Both the position numbers and the translations under genes were made by a program. DNA of 64,000 nucleotides from Candidatus Kapaibacterium thiocyanatum (GTDB lineage: Bacteria > Bacteroidota > Ignavibacteria > Kapaibacteriales > Kapaibacteriaceae). Numbering within the stretch: the first letter of the stretch is position 1; each line of letters begins with the position of its first letter. Positions 1-7,532 of this stretch are shown piece by piece. Under the pieces are notes generated by a model. The model made no database searches and had not been told where the DNA came from. It was given only the letters and a program-made list of their open reading frames with translations. The DNA is taken from assembly GCA_001899175.1 (NCBI GenBank), contig MKVH01000024.1:558001-622000 (forward strand), in the 5' to 3' direction.

Positions 1-315
1 GTGATTCGTGCAGGCTGCTCCTCGTGGTGCGGCTTGTATGCTCTTTGCCGTATCGATACGGAACGTCGCATTCGAATGATGGAAACCGAAAAAACTACAA
101 TAGTTTATTCGTTGACCCGTTCGTATGTTTGTTAGTTCGGTTTCGATGGCGTTACCCGTCTTTCTCGAGTCATGCACACCCCTCAACCCTCCTCCCGGAG
201 TGGCGTCAGAGAGACAAGAACAAACAGTCAAGTACGTATGTGCCGTCGGACCTTGTCCGACGAGAAACCCTCGACAAAGCCCCGCGTTCAGCGGGGCTTT
301 TTGTTTTCGACCGGA
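1..315. other. Intergenic stretch without a recognisable gene
   Basis: I see no convincing protein or RNA gene here. The short open frames on the plus strand have no family resemblance and several run straight through the terminator at 276-306, so they are unlikely to be coding. A 14-base perfect palindrome, CCGTATCGATACGG, lies at 48-61. A second small inverted repeat (GTCGGA...TCCGAC) lies just before the terminator. The strong plus-strand terminator implies that something transcribed on the plus strand ends here; it may be a gene beginning to the left of the window or a small RNA. Confidence 0.5.
276..307 (+). terminator. Rho-independent terminator
   Basis: A perfect 10-bp stem (AAAGCCCCGC / GCGGGGCTTT, loop GTTCA) is followed by TTGTTTT, so it reads as a terminator on the plus strand. 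On the minus strand the T-run is only TTT, so it would be a weak terminator for doxX, which ends just before it at 316. Confidence 0.8.
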
Positions 316-771
316 TCATGCCTGTATCGCTCGACGATCGAGCGATACCGATCCGGAGCCACCGACGATGATGGCCAATGACATCGACAGGACGAGGAGG
401 TGGTATTCGTAGCCCTCGGTTCCAGCGGGCATCGCTCCGTTCCAGTTCATGAAGAAGCCGTTCGCGGTGTGCATCGAGGCCGCCACGACGAAGTTGATGA
501 AGATCAGCATGGCCGCGGGACGGCTCCACAAGCCGAGAATGAGCGCGACCGGAGCCGCCAGCTCGGCGACGAAGACCATGAAGGCCAGTGGACCGGGAAT
601 GCCCAGCGTCTGCGTGAAATACTGCATCGTACCGGAAAAGCCGAATCCTCCGAACATGCCGAATGCTTTCTGCAGGCCGTGGGGCAGGACGACGAATGCG
701 AGCACGATTCGGATGATCGCGAGCGGGAGAGAGGAGGAGGTCGCCATGATGCGGCGGGTGAGCGGTCCCAT
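316..771 (-). CDS. DoxX family membrane protein
   Basis: This 151-residue protein is a DoxX-type four-helix inner-membrane protein. Helices are visible at about residues 15-35, 55-80, 85-105 and 120-140, with the family features PHGLQK near residue 30 and ELAAPVALILG near 70. DoxX proteins have been linked to quinone/thiol redox and oxidative stress, but the exact role here is unknown. The ATG at 771 has an AGGA Shine-Dalgarno sequence six bases upstream; an ATG at 747 is an alternative. The gene lies downstream of a MarR-type regulator and its promoter carries the same TTGA-N4-TCAA operator as that regulator, so MarR control is inferred. Confidence 0.85.
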   Translation of the reverse strand: MGPLTRRIMATSSSLPLAIIRIVLAFVVLPHGLQKAFGMFGGFGFSGTMQYFTQTLGIPGPLAFMVFVAELAAPVALILGLWSRPAAMLIFINFVVAASMHTANGFFMNWNGAMPAGTEGYEYHLLVLSMSLAIIVGGSGSVSLDRRAIQA

Positions 772-786
772 CGTAGTTCCTGTGAG

Positions 787-817
787 AAAAGTGACTGGTT
801 GATAATTGATTGATCAA
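787..817 (-). promoter_or_regulatory. doxX promoter with MarR-type operator
   Basis: Reading the minus strand, TTGATCAATCAA (806-817, form TTGA-N4-TCAA) starts with a TTG that serves as the -33 element. It is followed after exactly 20 bases by TCACTTTT (787-794), a fair match to the Bacteroidota -7 element TAnnTTTG. The same geometry is seen at the marR promoter (1310-1340). Transcription would start near 780, just ahead of the ATG at 771. Confidence 0.55.
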
Positions 818-828
818 CTATCTGTGTT

Positions 829-1305
829 TTAAAAAAACCTTTCTCGCACGTCGGCGAGAATGGTGAGCAGTGATTTCAGGTCCGTCATGTCCATGGATTC
901 GAGTGTCGTGTGATCGATCTTGTCCATCGCCGCATCCGACGAGAGGAGCAATTCTCGACCGGCTTCCGTGAGGCTGCACAGGACGACGCGTCTGTCGGTG
1001 GACATGCGCTCACGCTGGATGAGTTTCTTGGCTTCGAGCCGATCGAGGAGGCGCGTCATGCCCGGTGCATGTTCGATCAGCCTGTTGGCGATCTCCATCG
1101 TCTGCAGCGGCTCGCCGGCGCCTCTCAGGATCCGCAGCACATTGTACTGCTGGAAGGTGAGTCCGTACGGCTCGAGATCCCGTTCTGCCCGCGTCCTGAT
1201 CACGTCGGCCGTCTTCAGCAGGGAAACGAGCGTCTCCTGGCCGATCGACGAGAATGGTCTCGTCTGCCCGATGCTCTCGAGTAGTGATGGTTGTTGTTTC
1301 TTCAC
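829..1305 (-). CDS. MarR family transcriptional regulator
   Basis: This is a small (158 residues) winged-helix dimer of the MarR family, which represses genes until a phenolic or oxidant ligand binds. It has the typical layout: an N-terminal helix, a recognition region around TMEIANRLIEHAPGMTRLLDRLE, and the wing with the characteristic DRRVVLCSLTEAGREL segment. I place the start at the GTG at 1305 because the -7 element at 1310-1317 would put transcription start at or just before it. A TTG at 1323 in the same frame would lie inside the promoter. The gene precedes doxX on the same strand and both carry the same operator, so autoregulation and control of doxX are inferred. Confidence 0.88.
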   Translation of the reverse strand: MKKQQPSLLESIGQTRPFSSIGQETLVSLLKTADVIRTRAERDLEPYGLTFQQYNVLRILRGAGEPLQTMEIANRLIEHAPGMTRLLDRLEAKKLIQRERMSTDRRVVLCSLTEAGRELLLSSDAAMDKIDHTTLESMDMTDLKSLLTILADVRERFF

Positions 1306-1309
1306 GACA

Positions 1310-1340
1310 CGAACATACGACAATTTATTTGACTAGTCAA
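1310..1340 (-). promoter_or_regulatory. marR promoter with palindromic operator
   Basis: On the minus strand the perfect palindrome TTGACTAGTCAA (1329-1340) supplies the -33 TTG. Twenty bases later comes TATGTTCG (1310-1317), a 7-of-8 match to TAnnTTTG. A repressor bound to the palindrome would block sigma contact with the -33 element. The leader would be almost absent if translation starts at the GTG at 1305. Confidence 0.6.
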
Positions 1341-1418
1341 GTATCTACTTTCGAGCAAGGTACAGCTGCAGGAAAAGGGAAGTGATTCGAGGTCCAGGTT
1401 CATTGGCCCCCGGGCATG

Positions 1419-2189
1419 TCAGGGGATCGTTACTTCGAGGCCGTCGTAGGCCAGCCGGACGTTCGCCGGCAGTCGGGTTTCGCAGTCCGCATGCTTGATC
1501 TGATGCGAGATATGCGTGAGGTAGGTCTGCCCGGGCTGGAGCTCGTCGATGACGGCCAGGGCCTGCGATACCGTGAAGTGCGTCGGATGAGGTTCGTAAC
1601 GGAGACCGTCGAGGATGAGGGTGGACAGGCCCGTGAGCATGTCCATCGAGTCTCGGGAGATACTGTTGGTATCGGTACAGTAGGCGAGCGATCCGATGCG
1701 ATAGCCGTTCACGCGCATGGAGCCGTGCTTCATGGGAACGGGCTGGAGTGTGATGTCGCCGATGGTGAACGGGTCCGTATCGATGATATGGGTATCGACG
1801 GACGGGACAGCGGCACCACTCGGGGCGATCAGACCGAAGGCATAGGGGAACGTGTCGTGCAGGACATCGACGGTTTCCCGCATCGCATGGATGCGTATCG
1901 GACGGTTGTACCTGAAGTTGTACGGCCTGATGTCGTCGAACCCGCCGATATGGTCGAAGTGGTGATGCGTGAACACGATGCCGTCGATATCCATGATATC
2001 GTGCTGCAGCATCTGCTGGCGGAAGTCCAGGGAGGTGTCGATGACGACGGTCGTCGTTTCGCTCCGTATCAGCAACGAGGTACGCAGGCGTTTGTCACGC
2101 GGATCGGTGCTCCTGCATGTAGGGCACTCGCATGCGACGGACGGAACACCGGTGGACGTGCCGCTGCCGAGCACGGTCACGCGAATCAT
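1419..2189 (-). CDS. MBL-fold metallohydrolase, PhnP-like phosphodiesterase family
   Basis: This 256-residue metallo-beta-lactamase-fold hydrolase has the metal-binding motif HHHFDH at residues 75-80. A cysteine cluster (C20, C22, C25) near the N-terminus resembles the structural zinc site of PhnP. Further ligands are likely at H175 (PMKHGS) and D194 (YCTDTN). The family hydrolyses cyclic phosphodiesters; PhnP itself acts on cyclic ribose phosphates. No phn genes are nearby, so the true substrate is unknown. It overlaps the end of lipA by four bases (ATGA), which suggests translational coupling and a shared transcript. Confidence 0.85.
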   Translation of the reverse strand: MIRVTVLGSGTSTGVPSVACECPTCRSTDPRDKRLRTSLLIRSETTTVVIDTSLDFRQQMLQHDIMDIDGIVFTHHHFDHIGGFDDIRPYNFRYNRPIRIHAMRETVDVLHDTFPYAFGLIAPSGAAVPSVDTHIIDTDPFTIGDITLQPVPMKHGSMRVNGYRIGSLAYCTDTNSISRDSMDMLTGLSTLILDGLRYEPHPTHFTVSQALAVIDELQPGQTYLTHISHQIKHADCETRLPANVRLAYDGLEVTIP

Positions 2190-3067
2190 AGATGGCGTTC
2201 TGCGTGGTAGGAACTGCGTACGAGCGGTCCCGATTCGACATAGTCGAATCCCATCTCCAGGCCTATCTGCTTGTAGCGGGCGAATTCGTCGGGGTGGACG
2301 AAGCGGTCCACGGGAAGGTGGTTCTTCGTGGGTTGGAGGTATTGTCCGAGCGTCAGGATATCCGTTCCGACGGCGACGAGATCCTTCATCGTCTGTACCA
2401 CTTCCTCGGGCGTTTCGCCCAGTCCGAGCATGATGCCCGTCTTGGTGCGCATGCCCTGGCGCTTCGCCTCTTCGAGGAGGGCGAGCGTCCAGTGATACTT
2501 CCCTTGCGGGCGTACGCGGCGATAGAGGCGGGGGACCGTTTCCGTGTTGTGGGCCAGGATGTCGGGATGGGCATCCACGACGCGCTGGAGGTTCTCCATG
2601 TTGCCCTTGAAGTCCGGAATCAGCACTTCCATCGTGGTATCGGGATTGAGTTTCCGCGATTCGCGGATCGTCGCGGCCCAGAGCTCGGAGCCTCCATCCT
2701 TGCGTTCGTCGCGGTTGACGGACGTGATGACGGCATGCTTGAGATTCATGGCCTGGATCGCCTCGGCCACACGCAGCGGTTCACCGTCGTCCATGGGCAT
2801 CGGGCGGCCCGTCTTCACGGCACAGAAGCCGCAGGACCGGGTGCAGGTGTCGCCACCGATCATGAACGTGGCCGTACCCGCATTCCAGCATTCCGTGATG
2901 TTCGGACAACGTGCCTCCTCGCAGACCGTATGCAATGCCTTCGTGCGCATCATCGATTTCACACGGGCATAGTCCTCGCCGCCGGGTGCGCGCACCTTGA
3001 GCCATTCGGGGCGGCGGCCGTTCGGAAGTTGCTGTTCGTTCGGTTGGATGACAGGTAGGCTGAGCAT
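2186..3067 (-). CDS. lipA: Lipoyl synthase
   Basis: LipA is a radical SAM enzyme that inserts two sulfurs into protein-bound octanoyl groups to make lipoyl cofactor. Both iron-sulfur clusters are intact: the auxiliary cluster cysteines C49, C54 and C60, and the radical SAM motif CxxxCxxC at C75, C79 and C82. The C-terminal RSSYHAE matches the RSSY segment whose serine ligates the auxiliary cluster. The length of 293 residues is normal. LipB is not in the window, so the octanoyl donor step is elsewhere. The gene is the first of a two-gene unit with the MBL hydrolase. Confidence 0.97.
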   Translation of the reverse strand: MLSLPVIQPNEQQLPNGRRPEWLKVRAPGGEDYARVKSMMRTKALHTVCEEARCPNITECWNAGTATFMIGGDTCTRSCGFCAVKTGRPMPMDDGEPLRVAEAIQAMNLKHAVITSVNRDERKDGGSELWAATIRESRKLNPDTTMEVLIPDFKGNMENLQRVVDAHPDILAHNTETVPRLYRRVRPQGKYHWTLALLEEAKRQGMRTKTGIMLGLGETPEEVVQTMKDLVAVGTDILTLGQYLQPTKNHLPVDRFVHPDEFARYKQIGLEMGFDYVESGPLVRSSYHAERHL

Positions 3068-3113
3068 TGACGTCGATTCCGGGATGTGCTTGTTGTTCCT
3101 TGTCCGTACGGGC

Positions 3114-3602
3114 TTACTGCATCAGGGCAGGATGGATCTTCTTCGCCATCGGGCGGATGGCCTCGAGATAGGTCGTCGGCGATTTGTAGATGTTCTTCGC
3201 CTGGTTGACGGGGTCGGCCATCTTCGTCGCGATGTCGTAGACGTAGACGTTGAGCAGGACGCGGTCTCCCTGCAGGAAGAAGTTGCCCTGGACGACCTTT
3301 GCGGCTCCGAGAGTGGAGACGGCCTTCCAGATATCGGATTCGTACTGGGGATTCGTCGGATCGAGATTCAGTTCCGAGATCGCCATCTCCACCGAGTCGG
3401 CCGGAATGACCATGAACTTCGTCTGGGCCGGCTCGATCGCGAGCACTGCCTTCGTGAGCGAGTCCGAGAGCTGGGTGGTCCAGGGGTTCCTGCTGATGTG
3501 TCCATCCATGTTGCGGAAGGGAAGGATGGCGACGCGTGTCTGGGCCAAGGCACCGACCGTGACGAAGGTCGTGAGCAGAAGGGGAAGAAGACGGCGAATC
3601 AT
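3114..3602 (-). CDS. Secreted FlgO/CsgG-like periplasmic protein
   Basis: This 162-residue protein begins with a clear signal peptide (basic MIRR, a hydrophobic stretch, cleavage near ALAQ). The mature part opens with [13 protein letters not shown], typical of the beta-strand start of TolB-N/FlgO/CsgG-like periplasmic domains, and later has [23 protein letters not shown], the matching second half of that fold. I use the ATG at 3602 because it starts a proper signal peptide and overlaps the upstream Hpt gene by four bases (ATGA). Its exact role is unknown; related proteins assist outer-membrane assemblies. Confidence 0.7.
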   Translation of the reverse strand: MIRRLLPLLLTTFVTVGALAQTRVAILPFRNMDGHISRNPWTTQLSDSLTKAVLAIEPAQTKFMVIPADSVEMAISELNLDPTNPQYESDIWKAVSTLGAAKVVQGNFFLQGDRVLLNVYVYDIATKMADPVNQAKNIYKSPTTYLEAIRPMAKKIHPALMQ

Positions 3603-3936
3603 AGGGGGAACCTCTTGTTGTCGAGCTCGTCCTTCAACGTTGCCATAACGACGCGGAGACCTTCGACGCATTGGCGTGCCGATGCCCAGTCTTCGCGCTC
3701 GGCGTCTGCCATGATGTCCTTTCCGACGGCGGAGAGGTCGCGCAGGCCGAATTGGAGGAACGAACCCTTGATAGTATGCCCGAATCTATAAAGTTCTTCC
3801 TTTTCATGGCGAACATCGATATCGGGCCATACGACCGTAAGATCATGAAGCCATTGTGTGACGAATTCGGGAAAGAATTCGCGCAGGACCGGGTCGGATG
3901 ATATCGACGTCGGAACGCTGTATGGTAGTACAAGAC

Positions 3937-3946
<10 letters not shown>
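3599..3946 (-). CDS. Hpt (histidine phosphotransfer) domain protein, start inside rnpB
   Basis: This 115-residue protein contains the Hpt signature FGHTIKGSFLQFG, with the phosphoacceptor probably H57, followed by the usual basic/hydrophobic helix. Such proteins relay phosphate between a hybrid histidine kinase and a response regulator; no kinase partner is in the window. The start is a GTG at 3946 with AGGAG (3954-3958) seven bases upstream. No in-frame ATG, GTG or TTG occurs between that GTG and H57, so the gene cannot begin outside rnpB. The start codon therefore lies within the P1 helix of the RNase P RNA. It is coupled to the following FlgO-like gene. Confidence 0.72.
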
Positions 3947-4369
<423 letters not shown>

Positions 4370-4384
4370 TGTTCAGTACCGTAA

Positions 4385-5122
4385 TCAGCCTTCGATGCGT
4401 TCTTCGACGTTCACGACCATGTTCTCCGGATAGAGAATGCGCCCGCAGTTCTCGCAGGTATAGATCTTGTCGTGATTGTACTTCATTTCCATGATGCGCT
4501 GGGAAGGGACGGCCGAGAAACAGCCGGAACAGCTGTTCTTGCGCAGGGGAACCACGGCTTCGCGGTGGAACGTGCGGATACGCTCGTATTCCATCTGCAT
4601 CGTGCCGTCGACGTTCACCACGAGCTGCTTGCGCTGGTCGATGAGACGGCGGAGTTCGTCGTTGTGTTCGCCGGATACCGATTCGAGCTCACGCTCCTTG
4701 TCCGTCAGGAATTCCTTCGCCTCGTCGAGGTCCCGCTGCTGCTGCTCGAGGGTGGATTTCAGATTCTCTTCCTTCACGTTGGCCGTGCGGAGAGCGTCGT
4801 CGAGTTCCACGCGTTGCAGCTTGATGGATTCCAGTTCCTTCGTGATGGCATCGAACTCGCGGTTGTTCTTGACCTGGAACTGCTGCTCGGTGAGCCGCGT
4901 TTCCTTGTCGATGAGTTCCTGGCCGGTCACATGGGCCGTACCGCGGAGATGCTCGAGATCGCGAAGGGCCTGCATCGTCTGTTCGGCCACGAGCGTACGC
5001 TCGCGGACGATGCCTTCGTGTTTCTTGACTTCGAGCGGAAGGTCGCCGAGGTCATCGTGCAGCTCGTCGAGCTGTGCATCGATTTGCGCCAGGCGCGCCA
5101 ACAGCGTAATCTGGTGTTCCAT
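4385..5122 (-). CDS. Coiled-coil protein with C-terminal C4 zinc ribbon (CdsZ/DUF164 type)
   Basis: This 245-residue protein is a long helical hairpin (about residues 5-175, heptad-rich) followed by a zinc ribbon. The ribbon has two CxxC knuckles, CSGC and CENC. This is the layout of the CdsZ/zf-RING_7 family, a broadly conserved bacterial family whose role is poorly known. It follows nif3 by six bases on the same strand, a pairing that is common in many bacterial genomes. No enzymatic motif is visible. Confidence 0.85.
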   Translation of the reverse strand: MEHQITLLARLAQIDAQLDELHDDLGDLPLEVKKHEGIVRERTLVAEQTMQALRDLEHLRGTAHVTGQELIDKETRLTEQQFQVKNNREFDAITKELESIKLQRVELDDALRTANVKEENLKSTLEQQQRDLDEAKEFLTDKERELESVSGEHNDELRRLIDQRKQLVVNVDGTMQMEYERIRTFHREAVVPLRKNSCSGCFSAVPSQRIMEMKYNHDKIYTCENCGRILYPENMVVNVEERIEG

Positions 5123-5128
5123 GAGAAT

Positions 5129-5953
5129 CTACGATAGTGATGAATGGACGTAGGGAGGTGCTGCCGCCGGCGCAGCGTAACGAACGGGATTGGTGACGAC
5201 GCGGCTCTCCACGAGCTCCGCCGCCATACCGTATTCGAGGCCGAGGGCCTGGATCATCCCGGCAGGAACGAACCGTTCCATTTCGAAGTGTCCAGGGTCG
5301 ATCAATCCGATGACGCCGTCCGCGGCATGGAAGCCGTGATACTTGACGTCGGCCGTGATGAAGACGTCGGCACCCGACGCGATGGCGTCGTCCATGAAGG
5401 AAGCGCCGCTGCCTCCAACCAGGGCGACGGACGTCACGATGTCCGTCGTCGGCGGGATGTAGCGTACCGGCGAACCGCAGACGGCCGTCGTCCGTTCCAT
5501 GAGCATATCAAAGGTCATGCCATCCGGCGCGGCGGCGAGCAGTCCCATGCCGAAGCCTTCGCCGACCGGCGATGGCTGCAGGGGGCGGAGCGGATGCAGG
5601 CCGAGGCGGTTGGCCAGGACGTGATTCGTGCCCCTCGGGAATGCGTCGAACGCCGTATGCACGCACAAAAGTGCGATGTCGTTCTCAATGAGAGAGCATG
5701 CCAACCGTCCTACCCTGTCGTTACGATCCAGTCGCAGAAGCGGAGTGTAGATGAGAGGGTGGAAGGCGAGGATGGCGTCGCAGTCGAGAGTGATGGCTTC
5801 GGCGAGAACGGCATCGGTCACTTCGAGGCATACCAGCACCTTACGGGCGGTATCGCGACGCGATGAAACGTGCAGACCGATATTGTCGCCGCGCATTGCC
5901 GCGTTGGGCTTGAAGAGAGTGTCGACGATGCGTTGGAACTCGCGCAGCTGCAT
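5129..5953 (-). CDS. Nif3-like dinuclear metal-centre protein
   Basis: This 274-residue protein belongs to the Nif3/YbgI/GTP cyclohydrolase I type 2 family, toroidal hexamers with two metals per subunit. Family features include GDNIGLHV near residue 23, AFHPLIYTP near 64, CVHTAFDA near 97, and the C-terminal HGFHAADGVIGLIDPGHFEMERF, which holds the distal metal ligands (H and E). The activity of the family is still debated. The start at 5953 sits about seven bases behind the predicted transcription start of a good promoter (5961-5990), so the leader is very short. Confidence 0.9.
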   Translation of the reverse strand: MQLREFQRIVDTLFKPNAAMRGDNIGLHVSSRRDTARKVLVCLEVTDAVLAEAITLDCDAILAFHPLIYTPLLRLDRNDRVGRLACSLIENDIALLCVHTAFDAFPRGTNHVLANRLGLHPLRPLQPSPVGEGFGMGLLAAAPDGMTFDMLMERTTAVCGSPVRYIPPTTDIVTSVALVGGSGASFMDDAIASGADVFITADVKYHGFHAADGVIGLIDPGHFEMERFVPAGMIQALGLEYGMAAELVESRVVTNPVRYAAPAAAPPYVHSSLS

Positions 5954-5960
5954 AGGAACT

Positions 5961-5990
5961 GTAAACTACGGAATCGTCAGCGACTAACAA
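5961..5990 (-). promoter_or_regulatory. Bacteroidota-type promoter of the nif3-like gene
   Basis: On the minus strand TTG (5988-5990) is followed after 19 bases by TAGTTTAC (5961-5968), close to TAnnTTTG. The ATG at 5953 lies a few bases after the expected transcription start. Confidence 0.55.
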
Positions 5991-5992
5991 TG

Positions 5993-6001
5993 TTATCCAC
6001 A
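5993..6001 (+). promoter_or_regulatory. Perfect DnaA-box sequence next to the nif3 promoter
   Basis: TTATCCACA, the consensus DnaA box, lies directly upstream of the -33 element of the nif3-like gene, within the divergent region between it and the secreted barrel gene. A single 9-mer can occur by chance, so function is uncertain. Confidence 0.35.
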
Positions 6002-6064
6002 GGTGGATGGGCGGTAGGCCGACCCTGTAACTTTCTTCGGTTCGGACTATTTTACACCCAAGAC

Positions 6065-6808
6065 ATGAGACCACAATCCGTCATGACACGACGCCTCCCG
6101 ATAGTAACGTTCGTCCTGTGCTGTGTGATCGGTTCCTTCACGAGACTGTCCGCACAGATTACCGGTGAGCTTCCCCCTCCACCCGACACGCTGATCGTCT
6201 TCACGTCGCCTCGCCCATTGCTCGAGAACGACGGCGAGACGAAGGCCGCCACGACGGCGATGGGACTCGATCTGCTGTTCTCCGGAAGCGGTTGGGGAGT
6301 GGGCGGATTCTATCAGCACATCCTGTCGCGCGACCTCACGGCATTCTTCCATCTGGCCATTTCCGGACGCCGCAATACCGACGAATTCGAGAATGCCTGG
6401 TTCGGACCGGTCCCCGTCGTTTCCAACAAGGTGAATCGCCTCTTCATGGTGCCGATGACCGTTGGCCTTCAGTACCGCCTGTTCAGCGAATCCCTGCAGG
6501 ACTCCTTCCGACCGTTCGTGAGCGGAGGCATCGGCCCGACGGTGATTCTGGCGACGCCCTACATCCGTGACGGACTGTATTACGAGTTCTTCAACTCCTT
6601 CGGCTATGCCACGACCTACGTCCGCCCCGGAGGCTTCATCGGCTTCGGCTCGTTCTTCGGGTCCATCGGTGCAGGCAGCCTGATCGGCGTCCAGATACGG
6701 TACTATACCATACCGTTCGGCGGCAATGGTCTGGAAAGCGTGAAGGGGAGTCCGATCAACGATTTCGGCGGTGTCTTCCTTTCCCTGACCGTCGGCTCGG
6801 CATACTGA
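6065..6808 (+). CDS. Secreted outer-membrane beta-barrel-like protein, unknown function
   Basis: This 247-residue protein has a signal peptide (basic start, hydrophobic segment FVLCCVIGSF, cleavage near RLSAQ). The rest alternates hydrophobic and polar residues with glycine-rich turns and ends in an aromatic-flanked strand (FLSLTVGSAY), as expected for a small outer-membrane barrel. I recognise no specific family. The start at 6065 or at 6083 is chosen over upstream codons because only these begin a signal peptide. The stop overlaps the trmO start by one base (TGATG), so the two are probably co-transcribed. Confidence 0.65.
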   Translation: MRPQSVMTRRLPIVTFVLCCVIGSFTRLSAQITGELPPPPDTLIVFTSPRPLLENDGETKAATTAMGLDLLFSGSGWGVGGFYQHILSRDLTAFFHLAISGRRNTDEFENAWFGPVPVVSNKVNRLFMVPMTVGLQYRLFSESLQDSFRPFVSGGIGPTVILATPYIRDGLYYEFFNSFGYATTYVRPGGFIGFGSFFGSIGAGSLIGVQIRYYTIPFGGNGLESVKGSPINDFGGVFLSLTVGSAY

Positions 6809-7500
6809 TGCTGACGCTCGAACCGATCGGTATCGTCCATAGTCCCTATGTCTCCAAGTACGATGCCCCACGCCAGCCCGGTGTGGACGACAGACGTCAT
6901 GAAGCCGTCGTCGAACTGATGGCGGGCAGGAACTTCGAACAGGCCCTTGAGGACATGGCCGGCATCGAGCGGATATGGATCGTGAGCTGGTTCCACCGTG
7001 CCACGACGTGGAAACCCAAGGTCCTGCCTCCACGAAGCACGCACAAGCGTGGGCTCTTTGCCACACGGTCGCCGCACAGACCCAATCCCATCGGTCTCTC
7101 GGTGGCACGCATCGTGGCCATCGACGGGCTTCGCATCACCATCGCGGAGACGGATCTGCTCGACGGAACTCCGGTGCTCGACATCAAGCCCTATATCCCG
7201 TATGCCGACTCTTTTCCCGGCAGTGCTGCGGGATGGGTCGACGATGACGTCCGCTCGGCGGTCTTCGACGTCCATGTCGATCATGATGTCCATGTCATGG
7301 CTCCGGCCGATGTCCTCGATCATGCCCGGCGAGTCCTCGCGCTGGACCCCGATCCGCATCCCTACAGACGTACGTCGATGCTGCCCGACGGACGGCGCAT
7401 GCTCGCCATCCGGCAATGGAGGCTCATCTACGTCGTCGATGGCCACGACGTCCATATCAAGGCCATCGTCATAGGGGATTCCAATGACGAGATGCCGTAA
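6808..7500 (+). CDS. trmO: tRNA (N6-threonylcarbamoyladenosine(37)-N6)-methyltransferase
   Basis: TrmO (formerly YaeB/TsaA) methylates t6A37 in certain tRNAs to m6t6A using S-adenosylmethionine. The 230-residue protein shows the family opening EPIGIVHSPY, the signature SPHRPNPIGLSVARI (about residues 88-102), and DLLDGTPVLDIKPYIPY (about 114-130), which lines the SAM pocket. The length is close to the E. coli protein. It is coupled to the preceding gene by a one-base overlap and precedes metH by 32 bases. Confidence 0.93.
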   Translation: MLTLEPIGIVHSPYVSKYDAPRQPGVDDRRHEAVVELMAGRNFEQALEDMAGIERIWIVSWFHRATTWKPKVLPPRSTHKRGLFATRSPHRPNPIGLSVARIVAIDGLRITIAETDLLDGTPVLDIKPYIPYADSFPGSAAGWVDDDVRSAVFDVHVDHDVHVMAPADVLDHARRVLALDPDPHPYRRTSMLPDGRRMLAIRQWRLIYVVDGHDVHIKAIVIGDSNDEMP

Positions 7501-7532
7501 CTTAGCGGCTCACAGTCACTGCAGCACATACC

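Noticed and set aside
24-371. Plus-strand open frame of 115 codons
   Set aside because: It runs through the strong terminator at 276-307 and into the 3' end of doxX and has no recognisable sequence.
7501-7532. Cobalamin riboswitch before metH
   Set aside because: The gap is only 32 bases, too short, and no B12-box is present.
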